Of a stretch of DNA of 25,217 bases, positions 1 through 7,668 are shown one piece after another (the stretch's first letter is position 1; every line of letters begins with the position of its first letter). The notes under the pieces are model-generated. The model saw only the letters and a list, made by a program, of their open reading frames with translations, had not been told where the DNA came from and did not search any database. A program made the translations under genes and the position numbers. The stretch is from CAZHGD01 sp964531735 (GTDB lineage Bacteria > Armatimonadota > UBA10988), in assembly GCA_964531735.1 (NCBI GenBank), contig CAZHGD010000109.1, forward strand, positions 1 through 25,217, in the 5' to 3' direction.

Positions 1-313
1 TCAGCCCGGCCCCGGCCGCGCAGACCGCCGCCACGCCGCAGTTGGCCAGGGCGTTCCGCCACGAGCGCGCGCCGCGGCGTTCCTGGGCCACGCCGAGCGC
101 CGCCTTCCGCGCGTAGCCAACGCGGGTGAAGCCGCTGCCCAGCACCACAAACAGCGCCAGCAGGACATAGCCCGGCCAGTCCAGGCCGAGACAGACCGCC
201 AGCCCCAGCGCCGCACCGGCCACCGCGCCGGAGCGGTCGATGGCGCCGGTCCGCCAACCGACTCCAGCCAGCAGCGCATTGGCCACCAACGCGGCCAGCA
301 GACGACCACTCAC
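1..313 (-). CDS. DUF92 (TMEM19/VTE6-like) integral membrane protein, 3' part outside window
   Basis: Only the first 104 codons are in the window; the gene runs off the left edge. I chose GTG at 313 because GGAGG (322-326) lies 8 nt upstream and because this frame reads as a membrane protein: SGRLLAALVANALLAGVGW, then DRSGAVAGAALGLAVCLG, then WPGYVLLALFVVLGSGFTR, followed by a basic stretch ending in R-x5-ALANCGVAAV. A start rich in hydrophobic segments, a Ser-Gly-Ala-hydrophobic motif and a late ALAN-Gly-Val segment are characteristic of the DUF92 family, which includes the plant phytyl-phosphate kinase VTE6 and animal TMEM19. The bacterial role is not established; polyprenyl or phytyl phosphate metabolism is an inference from VTE6. 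It starts 16 nt after the vWA gene and is probably co-transcribed with it. An overlapping open frame at 1-309 gives an arginine/tryptophan-rich sequence and is a shadow. Confidence 0.72.
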   Translation of the reverse strand, partial: MSGRLLAALVANALLAGVGWRTGAIDRSGAVAGAALGLAVCLGLDWPGYVLLALFVVLGSGFTRVGYARKAALGVAQERRGARSWRNALANCGVAAVCAAGAGL

Positions 314-329
314 CTCGCCGGCCTCCGTA

Positions 330-2186
330 TCACCCGCGCCGGTGGTACCAGTACCACTCAGCCAGCAGCAGCAACAGCGCCAGGCAGACCAGCGGGCGCC
401 AGAGCTCCTGGTTGCGCTGGGTCTGCCGCGACGGCGGCACCACCCGCGAGCGGCCGACCTTCAGACTCGTCCGCGGCGTCAGATCGGTTTCCGCGGGCGA
501 CAGCAAGCTGACCGCGAACGTCCGCTCGCGGTCGCCGGAACGCACGCGGTAGAGACCCACCTGGTCGGTCTCGCCGTAGCTCAGGCGACCGCTGCCCAGA
601 TCCACGGGCGTCTTGCGCCCGTCGGGCGCCACCACCTGTCCAGCGCCGCTGAAGGGCACCGCGACCGTGACGCTCTCGCCGGTCCGCACGGTGGGCACCG
701 CCACACGCTCTGCGCTTTCGCCCAGCCAGGAGACCAGGTTGCCAATCAGGATCGGGAAGCCGGCCCGCAACGGCAAGTCGCTGTCGAGCAGGTCGAAACC
801 GAGCCACACGCGCCGTTGGCCGGCCTCCTCGCCAACGACCACCAGCGGGCCCTGATCGCTTTCGACCACCGCCTGCGCCCAGGGCTTCGGGCGGCAGCGC
901 CGCGCCTTGGCCACTGCCACCGGCGCGAAGTCCACGTCGCGCGTGACCGGATGCGCCGGCGACCAGTCGACAATCCGGGGCTGCTCGATATCGGCGCCGA
1001 GCGGAATGACCGGCGCCGCCGGGCCGCCGGCGTTGACCAGCAGCGCGGGCAGCGGCAGTTCGGCCGGGGCGGTGCCGCCGCAGAACACGGCGATCGAGCC
1101 GGGGCGCCAGCGCCGTTCGGCGACCAGCTTGACGAGTGCCGCGGCCGAGGTCTTGACCGCTTGCACGCGCGGGTCGACGCCGAGCGCCTTGTCGAGAAAC
1201 AGCCCCGCGTCGCCGACGACGAGCACCTCGTGGCGCTGTTCGGTGTCGAGCGACACGAACGCGCGATCGTCGGCGGCCAGGGCGTCCTGGCCGCTCAGGC
1301 GCACTTCGAGCAGGCCACTCGACGCCGGCAGGTTGTCGAGGATCTTCTGGAACGGCCGGCCGGGTGTGACCGGGTAGCGCTGCAAGTCGAACAACCGGTC
1401 ATTGAGGTGGAAGGTGACTTCGACCTCACGTGGCTGGGCGGCCGGCCCGCAGGCTTCGAGGGTCAGCAGCACCTCGGCATGCGGGCGCTCGCCCAGCGTC
1501 CAGCGCTGCTCCAGCGCGGTGATGCCCACGTTGCGCTGCGCGTCACCGCAAGGCACCAGCTCCACCTGCGCGGTGTCGAGGCCGAGGTCATCGAGCGGCG
1601 GCACCGCCCCGTCGGAGAACAGGTAGATGCGCACGTCGCTGCGGGCGCGGGTGACCGAGACCGCGAGCGACAGGGCGTCGCGCAGGTCGGTCGGCCGTTC
1701 GGCCGGCCGCGCCGCGGCGATGGCGCGCTGCAACTCGCGCCGATCGCTGGTCAGTGGCTGGAGCACCTCGGCGCGATCGGTGGCGAGCACGAGCATCAGC
1801 TCGTCGGCCCGCTGCATCCGCGCGATGAGGTCGGCCACGCGGCGGCGGGCCTCGGTGAAGCGGGTGCCGGTGCCCAACGGCGCGGTCATGCTGGCCGAGC
1901 CGTCGATGATGGCTACGACGGTGCCGCCGCCGAGCGCGGTGGTGCGGTAGAACGGCCGGGCCACCGCCAAGGCGCCCAGCAACACCACGGCCAACTGCAG
2001 GAAGAGCAGCAGGTTGCGTCGCAGCCGCTGGAAGGGCGCGTTGGCCTGCATGTCGGCCAGCGCTCGTTCCCAGAACAGGACCGACGAGATGACCACCTCG
2101 CGGCGCCGCATGCGGAGCAGGTAGAGCAACACGATCGGCACGCCGATGGCGAGCCAGGCCAGCCCCAACGCGTTCAGCAGGTGCAT
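330..2186 (-). CDS. BatA-like von Willebrand factor A domain membrane protein
   Basis: A 618-residue membrane-anchored protein. Residues 1-80 match the BatA N-terminal domain: a first hydrophobic helix (about 3-24), a basic turn LRMRRRE, a conserved VLFWE segment and a second helix (about 58-77). A vWA domain follows, with the MIDAS motif DGSAS at residues 95-99 (D95, S97, S99), a downstream DLRDAL segment and LFSDGA. The middle 300 residues look like beta-rich domains, and a final membrane helix (LVCLALLLLLAEWYWY) ends the protein with a short basic tail. Proteins of this build usually belong to aerotolerance-type (Bat) clusters with a MoxR ATPase and a DUF58 protein. Those partners would be expected upstream, yet upstream here is an unrelated divergent gene, so the cluster is incomplete in this window. 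The ATG at 2186 has no Shine-Dalgarno sequence but sits 6 nt after a -10-like box. Confidence 0.9.
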   Translation of the reverse strand: MHLLNALGLAWLAIGVPIVLLYLLRMRRREVVISSVLFWERALADMQANAPFQRLRRNLLLFLQLAVVLLGALAVARPFYRTTALGGGTVVAIIDGSASMTAPLGTGTRFTEARRRVADLIARMQRADELMLVLATDRAEVLQPLTSDRRELQRAIAAARPAERPTDLRDALSLAVSVTRARSDVRIYLFSDGAVPPLDDLGLDTAQVELVPCGDAQRNVGITALEQRWTLGERPHAEVLLTLEACGPAAQPREVEVTFHLNDRLFDLQRYPVTPGRPFQKILDNLPASSGLLEVRLSGQDALAADDRAFVSLDTEQRHEVLVVGDAGLFLDKALGVDPRVQAVKTSAAALVKLVAERRWRPGSIAVFCGGTAPAELPLPALLVNAGGPAAPVIPLGADIEQPRIVDWSPAHPVTRDVDFAPVAVAKARRCRPKPWAQAVVESDQGPLVVVGEEAGQRRVWLGFDLLDSDLPLRAGFPILIGNLVSWLGESAERVAVPTVRTGESVTVAVPFSGAGQVVAPDGRKTPVDLGSGRLSYGETDQVGLYRVRSGDRERTFAVSLLSPAETDLTPRTSLKVGRSRVVPPSRQTQRNQELWRPLVCLALLLLLAEWYWYHRRG

Positions 2187-2192
2187 GAGCGC

Positions 2193-2222
2193 AGTCTAGT
2201 TGCCGGCCCGCTCCAGCGTCAA
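2193..2222 (-). promoter_or_regulatory. Candidate leaderless sigma70-type promoter for the vWA gene
   Basis: On the minus strand TTGACG (2222-2217) is followed by an 18-nt spacer and TAGACT (2198-2193). Six nt later comes the ATG at 2186, so a transcription start at the usual distance would fall on the A of the start codon. No Shine-Dalgarno sequence precedes this ATG, which agrees with a leaderless message. The match is 5/6 at -35 and 4/6 at -10; this is a pattern match, not a mapped start. Confidence 0.5.
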
Positions 2223-2298
2223 CGGCGATGGCTGGTGCAGCGCCGCAAGGTGTGGCACGCTGGAGGACGAACGCCCTGTCGGGCGGTGGAGAGCGACC

Positions 2299-2997
2299 AT
2301 GCCAACGTGCCCGCAGTGTACCAACGAGTTCGAGTCGGGCCTGTCCCAATGCCCGTTCTGTGGTCGCCAGGTGGGCTGGGGCAGTGGCGTGCCGATTGAT
2401 GCTCCGCCGCTCGACGAGAGCACGGCTGACGAGGTGCGGCGCCTGCTGGCGGCGGGCCAGAAGATCCAGGCCGTGGCCTTGGTCCGCCAGGTCACGGGCG
2501 TGGGCCTGGCGCAGGCGATGGTGCTCACGGCGTGGGTGGCCGACGCGCCGCCCGCCGGTGGGAGCAAGGCCGTCCAGGTGCTGGACGCCACGACCACGGC
2601 CGAGGTGCGACGGCTGCTGGCCGCCGGCGAGACCGAGCCGGCCGCTCGGCTGATCGCGCAGGCGACCGGGCTGGACGCGGAGGCCGCCGGCCAGATGGCG
2701 GCGGCGATGGCCGCGGGTGCCGACGCGGTACACACCAGCACGACCCGGGTGACGCTCGACGCCGCGCTCACCGCCGAGGTGCGGCAGTTGCTCGCCACCG
2801 GGCAGCGCCTGGCGGCCATCAAGCTGCTCCATGAACGGGCCGGGCTGGGCCTGGCCGAGGCCAAGGCCATCACCGACCATCTGGTGCCGGGCCTGCCGAT
2901 CCGCAACTCGCCGGCGTCCATCGTGGCCGTCCTGATCGCCTTCCTGCTCGCCTCCGGCATCGCGTTCTACGTCCTGTTCGGCGCGGCCCATCGGTGA
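2299..2997 (+). CDS. Zinc-ribbon protein with three L7/L12 C-terminal-like repeats and a tail anchor
   Basis: A 232-residue protein starting at ATG 2299, preceded by GGAGAG. The N-terminus is a zinc ribbon with CPQC at residues 4-7 and CPFC about 12 residues later. Three repeats of about 35 residues follow, each beginning with an EVRRLLAAG-like helix. They read KIQAVALVRQVTGVGLAQA, EPAARLIAQATGLDAEAAG and RLAAIKLLHERAGLGLAEAK. The first and third closely resemble the ribosomal protein bL12 C-terminal core (IQVIKVVREITGLGLKEAK type). The last 25 residues form a hydrophobic helix (SIVAVLIAFLLASGIAFYVLF) followed by a short tail, so the protein should be anchored with its N-terminus in the cytoplasm. 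Function is unknown. In bL12 this domain recruits translational GTPases, so a protein-binding role for the repeats is an inference only. An in-frame extension up to 2200 exists but lacks a credible start. Confidence 0.85.
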   Translation: MPTCPQCTNEFESGLSQCPFCGRQVGWGSGVPIDAPPLDESTADEVRRLLAAGQKIQAVALVRQVTGVGLAQAMVLTAWVADAPPAGGSKAVQVLDATTTAEVRRLLAAGETEPAARLIAQATGLDAEAAGQMAAAMAAGADAVHTSTTRVTLDAALTAEVRQLLATGQRLAAIKLLHERAGLGLAEAKAITDHLVPGLPIRNSPASIVAVLIAFLLASGIAFYVLFGAAHR

Positions 2998-3015
2998 GGT
3001 GCGCCGCCAGGTGGC

Positions 3016-3043
3016 AGGACAATGGCCGCGGAGGCCGTAGAAT
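3016..3043 (+). promoter_or_regulatory. Candidate promoter upstream of the GlcD-type oxidase
   Basis: TAGAAT (3038-3043, 5/6 to the -10 consensus) has AGGACA (3016-3021, 4/6 to the -35 consensus) 16 nt upstream. Transcription would begin near 3050, just ahead of GAGG (3051-3054) and ATG 3066. The -35 match is weak, and read-through from the preceding gene is an alternative. Confidence 0.35.
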
Positions 3044-3065
3044 AGGGCCAGAGGATGACGCGGAC

Positions 3066-4499
3066 ATGGCAACCTGGCGACCCGACGTGGTCAAAGCGCT
3101 CTGCGATATCGTGACGCCCGCCAACGTGCAGACCGACACCGAAGACCTCTACGTGCTCGGTTACGACGGCACGCCGTTGGTCTTCCAGCCACCGCGGGCG
3201 GCCGTCTATGTGGAGTCCGCCGCGCACGTGTCCGCGGTCATGAAGCTCGCCAACGAGCGCGGCTTCAAGGTCATCCCGCGCGGCTCGGGCAGCGGTCTGA
3301 GCGGCGGCTCGGTGGCTGTCGACGACGCCGTGGTGATGGTGCTGACGCGCCTCAACCGCATCATCGAGATCGACGAACCGAACCTGACCGCGATGGTCGA
3401 GCCGGGCGTCATCACCCAGGACCTGCACGATGCCGTCGAGGCCCGCGGTCTGTTCTACCCGCCCGATCCGGGCAGCTCGAAGATCTGCACCATCGGCGGC
3501 AATGTGGCCGAGAACTCAGGCGGCCTGCGCGGCCTGAAGTACGGGGTCACCAAAGACTACGTCATGGGGCTCGAAGTCGTCTTGCCCAACGGCGACGTCA
3601 CCTGGTCGGGCAACAAGTGCGTCAAGGACGCCGCGGGCTATGACCTCAAGCACCTGTTCATCGGTAGCGAGGGCACGCTCGGCATCTTCACGCGCATCCT
3701 GCTCAAGCTGATTCCGAAGCCGGCGGCGAAGAAGACCATGGTGGCCTACTTCGAGACCATGCGGCACGCGGCCGAAGCGGTCTCGGCCATCATCGCCGCG
3801 CGCGTCATTCCGGCCACGCTGGAGTTCCTCGACAACGTGACCATGCGCTGCGTCGAGGACTATGCCCACCTGGGCCTCAACCTGGACTACGGCGCGCTGC
3901 TGCTGGTCGAGGTGGATGGTCCAGCGGCGGTGGTGGAAGACGAGGCCGCGGCGGTGATGCAGGTCTGCCGCGAGTGCGGCGCCCTGGAGTTCGCGCTGGC
4001 GGCCGACGAGGCCGAGGCGCTACGCATGGCCGCGGCGCGGCGCGTGGCCTTCACCGCGTTGGCTCGCATGCGGCCGACCACCATCCTCGAGGACGCCACC
4101 GTGCCGCGGAGCACCATCCCGCAGATGATCGACGTCATCGAGAACTGCGCCCGCAAGTACCACCTGCAGATTGGCACGTTCGGGCACGCCGGCGACGGCA
4201 ACCTGCACCCGACGTTCCTGGTCGACGAGCGGGACGCCGATGAGTTGGCCCGCGTCGAGCACGCCTTCGACGATATGTTCCGCGGCGCGTTGGCGCTCGG
4301 CGGCACCATCACCGGCGAGCACGGCACCGGGACGGTCAAGATGCCGTTCCTGAAGCTGCAGTACAACGAGCCGACGCTCGAGACGATGCGGCAACTGAAG
4401 AGCGTGCTGGATCCGAACGGCGTGTTGAACCCGGGCAAGGTGCTGGAGCCCGGCAAGCGCGTCGAGGAACGCATCGCCGCCGAGGCGGCGCCGGCCTGA
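3066..4499 (+). CDS. glcD: FAD-linked oxidase, glycolate oxidase GlcD-like subunit
   Basis: A 477-residue flavoprotein of the GlcD / D-lactate dehydrogenase type (VAO/PCMH fold), which oxidises 2-hydroxy acids such as glycolate or D-lactate to the 2-oxo acid. The FAD-binding half shows VIPRGSGSGLSGGS, DPGSSKICTIGGNVAENSGG and IGSEGTLGI. The cap domain ends with the family signatures GHAGDGNLHPTF and GEHGTGTVKM, and the extreme C-terminus has LDPNGVLNPGKV. The start is ATG 3066, with GAGG 11 nt upstream; the length fits the family. The partners GlcE and the iron-sulfur subunit GlcF, needed by the E. coli-type enzyme, are not next to it, so it either works alone or with distant subunits. The exact substrate cannot be read from sequence. 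It converges with the epimerase gene with only 3 nt between the two stop codons. Confidence 0.92.
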   Translation: MATWRPDVVKALCDIVTPANVQTDTEDLYVLGYDGTPLVFQPPRAAVYVESAAHVSAVMKLANERGFKVIPRGSGSGLSGGSVAVDDAVVMVLTRLNRIIEIDEPNLTAMVEPGVITQDLHDAVEARGLFYPPDPGSSKICTIGGNVAENSGGLRGLKYGVTKDYVMGLEVVLPNGDVTWSGNKCVKDAAGYDLKHLFIGSEGTLGIFTRILLKLIPKPAAKKTMVAYFETMRHAAEAVSAIIAARVIPATLEFLDNVTMRCVEDYAHLGLNLDYGALLLVEVDGPAAVVEDEAAAVMQVCRECGALEFALAADEAEALRMAAARRVAFTALARMRPTTILEDATVPRSTIPQMIDVIENCARKYHLQIGTFGHAGDGNLHPTFLVDERDADELARVEHAFDDMFRGALALGGTITGEHGTGTVKMPFLKLQYNEPTLETMRQLKSVLDPNGVLNPGKVLEPGKRVEERIAAEAAPA

Positions 4500-4502
4500 G
4501 CC

Positions 4503-5366
4503 TCAGTCGCCGCTGAGGACCCATTTGGTGGACCACTGCGGCGCCCAGCCGAGCAACTGGCGGGCGCGCTCGCAGGTGATCAGGGCGTCGTCGCCCGCCA
4601 GCGGTGCGCGGAATTGCGTGACCGTCGGGTAGTACTGTGCCACCAGGTCGCGTGTGGGCAGGCCGAAGCAGTTGGCCGCGTCGTTGATGAACAATGGCTG
4701 CGCGCCGTCGTAGTCGGCTTCCAGGCCCAGCGCAAAGGCGGTGGCGACGTCGCGGGCGTCGACCAGACAGAAGAAGTCGGGCGCCATGGCCTCGTAGTGC
4801 TGCTGGGCGAGCACCTGGCGGAACCGTGTGCCCGGCCGCTCGACCGGGTCGATGACGCCGGGGAACCGCAGCGACACGCTGCGGATCTGGTGACGATCCC
4901 AGGCGTACTGGGCGATGCGCTCGGTGAGCTGCTTCGAGAAGCTGTAGCTGTCGGTGGTCAACGGCGGGTGGGCCTCGTCGACCGGCAGGTAGTGCACCGG
5001 TATCCGACGGACGCCGAACTTGTTGCCCAGCGCGTTGATGGAGCTGGCGACCGCCACGGTGCCGATGCCGTGGGTCGCGCAGGCTTCGAAGATGTGGAAC
5101 GTGCCGCGCACGTTGGCGTCGAACAGCGCCACGTCCAGACCCGGCTTGGGCACCGGCAGCGCAGCCAGGTGCGCCACCGCGTCGAAGCCCGCCAGGGCTT
5201 GTACGACCGCCTCGTAGTCGGTGGTGTCCAGGACCTGGTAGCCGGCCCCGTCCACCACTTGGTCGGGCCGCCGGCCCGCGGCCGTCACCTCATGCCCGCG
5301 CGCGACCAACTCACGCACCACGAACCGCCCCACGTAACCGGCGCCGCCGGTGACCAACACTCGCAT
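4503..5366 (-). CDS. NAD-dependent epimerase/dehydratase (extended SDR family)
   Basis: A 287-residue protein with the N-terminal dinucleotide fold starting directly at the first strand: MRVLVTGGAGYVGRFVVREL, giving the GxxGxxG motif at residues 7-13. An acidic DTTDYEAVVQAL segment and AHLAALP follow, and the catalytic YxxxK motif appears as SYSFSK. These are typical of nucleotide-sugar epimerases and related extended short-chain dehydrogenases. Substrate is unknown; lack of neighbouring sugar-pathway genes gives no clue. The ATG at 5366 was chosen because the Rossmann strand begins there; a longer in-frame extension to 5594 reads as low-complexity noise and overlaps the upstream gene. An AAGGTGAGGG stretch upstream may serve as a ribosome site. 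It lies 67 nt after the stop of the upstream minus-strand gene and may be co-transcribed. Between them is a 6-bp inverted repeat (5416-5433), too weak to call a terminator. Confidence 0.9.
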   Translation of the reverse strand: MRVLVTGGAGYVGRFVVRELVARGHEVTAAGRRPDQVVDGAGYQVLDTTDYEAVVQALAGFDAVAHLAALPVPKPGLDVALFDANVRGTFHIFEACATHGIGTVAVASSINALGNKFGVRRIPVHYLPVDEAHPPLTTDSYSFSKQLTERIAQYAWDRHQIRSVSLRFPGVIDPVERPGTRFRQVLAQQHYEAMAPDFFCLVDARDVATAFALGLEADYDGAQPLFINDAANCFGLPTRDLVAQYYPTVTQFRAPLAGDDALITCERARQLLGWAPQWSTKWVLSGD

Positions 5367-5433
5367 GACCGACACCCTCACCTTAGGTACCAACGCTCGC
5401 GGTGGGCCAACGGTGCCCGCTGCGCCCAGCGGG

Positions 5434-6300
5434 TCAGTTGCCGCCCAGCGCGCAACCAGCCTCGTAGCGGTCGCGGTACCACGCCACATCGTCCGGTGGC
5501 ACCGGGCCGGCGGCCAGGCAGGCCTGCCAGTACTCGCGCCACTCGGCGCGGTGCTGCTGCTCCAGCTCGCGGACCGCTTCGTAGGAGGCGCCAAGCTGGT
5601 CGACCGTGCCCTTGGCCGCAGCCAGCGCGGCGGCCGCGTTGTCGCCGGAGCCGACCGCGGCGGCCAGGTACACCGAGTCGGCGGCGCTGGTCAGCGCGCC
5701 GCGAGCGCTGGCGGGGTCGGGCTGCCAACCAGCGCCCGTCGCTCGGGCGACCACCGCCAGGTGTTCGCCTGGCGCGAGCGTCTGCTGGCTGGCCAGCCAC
5801 AGCGCCCCGTGGTCGACTGAGGCCGCGGCCGACGTGGGCGGCGACGGTGCCGCGGGCACCAGTTCGAACGACCCGACCAGCGCCGCGGCGCCCATGCCGA
5901 TCACCCGGACCAGCAGACTGGGCGAGCGACGCGCGATCCAACTGGTCACCTGGGCGGCCGCATCGCAGGTGGGGAACCACTGCTCGACCTGCGCATGGAG
6001 CCGGCTCAACCGCGCCGAGCAGCCGCCGGCGGCCCGCTGACGAGACCGCTCGGCGTAGACCGACGATGCCTCGTAGGTGTGCAGGTGCAACGAGGCCACC
6101 GGCCGCAGACCGTCGGCCGTGGACCACGACAGGGCCCAGGCGATGCCATCGTCCAACTGGGTCACGACGGCGCGAAGCCGCTGCCCACCGATGACCAGAC
6201 CGACGCCACGGCCAAACACGGCGGCGGTCGTGCCGGGGTCGTGCCGACCGATACAGGCCGCGAGATCGATGTCCACCAGGTGCTCCCTAGCCGCGGACAT
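5434..6300 (-). CDS. Unrecognised protein, possibly a truncated six-hairpin glycosidase relative
   Basis: A 288-residue open frame with good codon usage for this genome. I do not recognise the bulk of it. Its last 40 residues (RAEWREYWQACLAA, then VAWYRDRYEAGCALGG) resemble the segment that, in many (alpha/alpha)6-barrel glycosidases, joins the N-terminal beta-sandwich to the catalytic barrel: an HRxWWxxFW helix followed by LERLWYRSLY. The start VDIDLAACIGRHDP also faintly resembles the RHNP start of such enzymes. Here the protein stops just where the barrel would begin, and the next gene starts 67 nt on, so it may be a remnant or a stand-alone accessory domain. This assignment is weak. Two starts are possible: ATG 6300, or GTG 6276, which has GGGAG 6 nt upstream and is the better supported by ribosome-site spacing. 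A TAGAAT box overlaps the ATG. Confidence 0.6.
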   Translation of the reverse strand: MSAAREHLVDIDLAACIGRHDPGTTAAVFGRGVGLVIGGQRLRAVVTQLDDGIAWALSWSTADGLRPVASLHLHTYEASSVYAERSRQRAAGGCSARLSRLHAQVEQWFPTCDAAAQVTSWIARRSPSLLVRVIGMGAAALVGSFELVPAAPSPPTSAAASVDHGALWLASQQTLAPGEHLAVVARATGAGWQPDPASARGALTSAADSVYLAAAVGSGDNAAAALAAAKGTVDQLGASYEAVRELEQQHRAEWREYWQACLAAGPVPPDDVAWYRDRYEAGCALGGN

Positions 6301-6447
6301 TCTACCCGATGGTCGCTCCCGGCCGGCGCCCGCGAGCCGCCTGCGTGCGTCACGCGCGGCCGGGCGAAGGCCGCCGCGTAACGGCTTTGTTGGCCAGCGG
6401 TGTGCTGCGGTTCACCGTGGGTGTGGAATCAGTGGGGTAGCGGCCAG

Positions 6448-6466
6448 GCAGGCTTGGTCAGCCTGC
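6448..6466 (+). other. Inverted repeat in the leader of the alcohol dehydrogenase gene
   Basis: GCAGGCT (6448-6454) and AGCCTGC (6460-6466) form a perfect 7-bp stem with a 5-nt loop, 26 nt upstream of ATG 6493. It lies in the 192-nt divergent region 6301-6492, which holds no gene that I can see. It could be an operator or a leader hairpin; no promoter boxes stand out around it. Confidence 0.35.
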
Positions 6467-6492
6467 GTGTGCGGCGCCGGAACAGGTGGTAA

Positions 6493-7665
6493 ATGGCTGA
6501 GGGCACTTGTCTGTTGACGGAGATGCGCAAGTTCGTGGCGCCCGAGTTCGTGATCGGCGCCGGCGCGAGGCACTTGGCCGGCCGCTATCTCAGTCTGCTC
6601 GGGGTGACGCGTGCGCTACTGGTGACCGACGCTGGCGTGACGGCGGCGCGTTGGGCCGGCGACGTGGCGGCCGGCCTCGCGGCGCATGGCATCGCGTGCG
6701 TCCTGTTCGACCAGGTGCGGGCCAACCCGCGTGACTACGAAGTGGAGGCCGGCGCGCGACGGTTCGCCGAGGAGGACTGCGACGGTCTGCTGGCCGTTGG
6801 CGGCGGCAGCCCCATGGACTGCGCCAAAGGCATTGGTGTCTGCGTCGCCAATGGCGGGACCATCCTCGACTACGAAGGCGTCGACCGGGTGCCCGAACCG
6901 ATGGTGCCGCTGGTCTGCGTGCCGACCACGGCCGGCACCGCGTCGGAGGTGTCGCAGTTCTCGATCATTCTCGACTCGGCCCGGCGGGTGAAGATCGCCA
7001 TCGTCAGCAAGGCTGTGGTGCCCGATCTGGCGTTGGTCGATCACGAGACCACCGTGACCATGGCGGCGCACCTGACCGGCTGCACCGGTATGGACGCGCT
7101 GGTCCACGCCTTTGAAGCCTATGTGTCGAATGCCAGTTCGCCGCTGACCGACCTGCACGCGCTCGATGCCGTGCGGCGGCTGGCTCGGTGGCTACCCCAG
7201 GTGGTGTGCCGGCCGGACGACCTGCCGGCTCGGGCGGAGGTCATGCTGGCCAGCCTACAGGCCGGGCTGGCCTTCTCGAATGCCAGTCTCGGTGCGGTTC
7301 ACGCCATGGCGCACAGCCTCGGTGGCCTGCTCGACCTGCCGCACGGCGCCTGCAACGCGATGCTGCTGCCCGGCGTCATTGCCTACAACTACAGCGCGGT
7401 GCCGCACCGCTACCGCGAGTTGGCTGCCGCCATGGGCGTCGACACGGCTGGGCTGTCCGATGCCGCGGCCTGCGCCCGGCTGGTCGAGGCGGTCGGCTGG
7501 TTGCGGCAGCGGACCGGCACGTCCGCCACGCTGAGCGACTACGGTGTGACCGACGACGCCCTGCCGGCCCTGGCGCAGGCCGCCGCCGCCGATCCTTGTT
7601 TGGTCACCAATCCGCGCCAGCCGAGCGAGGCGGAGTTGGCCGACCTGTTTGCCGGAGCGTGCTAG
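6493..7665 (+). CDS. Iron-containing (group III) alcohol dehydrogenase
   Basis: A 390-residue member of the iron-dependent alcohol dehydrogenase family (FucO/AdhB/1,3-propanediol dehydrogenase type), which interconverts alcohols and aldehydes with NAD(P). The nucleotide-binding part shows the GGGSPMDCAKG motif and PTTAGTASEVSQF. The expected metal ligands are all present: D201 and H205 in GMDALVHAFEAY, and H270 and H284 in the HAMAHSLGG to LPHGACNA region, with the family spacing of 4 and 14 residues. The length is normal. ATG 6493 has AGG 6 nt upstream; a second in-frame ATG at 6523 is nearer the conserved start of the family but has GGAG abutting it, so 6493 is preferred slightly. The stop is only 3 nt before the sensor kinase start, which implies translational coupling. 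Substrate is unknown. Confidence 0.93.
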   Translation: MAEGTCLLTEMRKFVAPEFVIGAGARHLAGRYLSLLGVTRALLVTDAGVTAARWAGDVAAGLAAHGIACVLFDQVRANPRDYEVEAGARRFAEEDCDGLLAVGGGSPMDCAKGIGVCVANGGTILDYEGVDRVPEPMVPLVCVPTTAGTASEVSQFSIILDSARRVKIAIVSKAVVPDLALVDHETTVTMAAHLTGCTGMDALVHAFEAYVSNASSPLTDLHALDAVRRLARWLPQVVCRPDDLPARAEVMLASLQAGLAFSNASLGAVHAMAHSLGGLLDLPHGACNAMLLPGVIAYNYSAVPHRYRELAAAMGVDTAGLSDAAACARLVEAVGWLRQRTGTSATLSDYGVTDDALPALAQAAAADPCLVTNPRQPSEAELADLFAGAC

Positions 7666-7668
7666 ACC

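Noticed and set aside
1..309. Minus-strand open frame of 102 residues at the left edge
   Set aside because: Its product is a Trp/Arg/Ala-rich sequence without family pattern. The frame one base away, starting at GTG 313 with a GGAGG site, gives a coherent DUF92 membrane protein.
240..2399. Plus-strand open frame of 719 residues across the vWA gene
   Set aside because: It is antisense to an obvious vWA gene and yields a His/Arg/Gln-rich sequence typical of the mirror frame of GC-rich coding DNA.
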